Positions 63,888-64,000 of a stretch of DNA of 64,000 nt are shown here, in pieces (position 1 is the first letter of the stretch; each line of letters begins with the position of its first letter). The notes below the pieces were generated by a model. The model was not told the DNA's origin and ran no database searches. It was given only the letters and a program-made list of their open reading frames with translations. Position numbers and translations under genes: made by a program. The DNA comes from Mesocentrotus franciscanus (taxonomy: Eukaryota; Echinodermata; Echinoidea; Camarodonta; Strongylocentrotidae), in contig CP137683.1 in the NCBI GenBank assembly GCA_037976565.1, positions 1,770,637 through 1,834,636 on the forward strand, in the 5' to 3' direction.

Positions 63888-64000
63888 GTAAGGGCATGTG
63901 TTGAGCACTTCACAATCATGTAGCTGGTAGAGGATAACATCAGTTTAGAGCCAGAAGGGGATTAAATCTGTGTTAAAGTATAAACATTTAGCCTAATGTC

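Overview
The window is eukaryotic, AT-rich and dominated by introns and transposable elements. It looks like an invertebrate deuterostome, most likely a sea urchin. The reasons are deuterostome-like sorcin and USP40 genes, many short inverted-repeat elements and tRNA-derived SINEs, and a fold-back element with 15-bp terminal subrepeats that resembles the TU elements described from sea urchins. The species call is inference. No CRISPR array, prokaryotic operon, rRNA or true tRNA gene is visible.

Layout. (1) 1-9.7 kb, + strand: the 3' end of an unrecognised multi-exon gene (exons at 7143-7242, 8378-8560 and 9160 onward) among MITEs, SINEs and simple repeats. (2) 10-15 kb: no gene, but three striking repeat structures: an inverted repeat built from 15-bp units, a GC-rich element flanked by TAA, and a 1.8-kb unit filled with a roughly 25-bp minisatellite. 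(3) 17.9-36.8 kb, - strand: a complete sorcin-type penta-EF-hand gene. Its first intron carries a tandem array of duplicated alternative first exons. Three copies are intact, one is frameshifted, and one is reduced to a minisatellite. A separate array with a period of about 190 bp lies nearer exon 1. (4) 37-45.2 kb: intergenic, with a 2.7-kb TU-like fold-back element holding nested elements, two inverted copies of a TA-flanked 0.8-kb element, and a decayed LINE. (5) 46.2-63.9 kb, + strand: 21 exons of USP40, a ubiquitin-specific protease. The gene runs off the right edge, with roughly the last quarter missing.

The two named genes are head to head, about 9.3 kb apart. Sorcin is a cytosolic calcium sensor and USP40 a deubiquitinase; nothing in the sequence ties them to one pathway. 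Splice sites and intron phases agree throughout both genes. Three USP40 exons and the last exon of the unnamed gene each break frame in a way that exactly one missing base would explain, always in or close to a short homopolymer run. This looks more like sequence error than gene decay.

The most interesting object is the sorcin first-exon array. It gives one calcium-binding core several possible proline/glycine/tyrosine-rich N-termini and shows intact, decaying and minisatellite-converted stages side by side.
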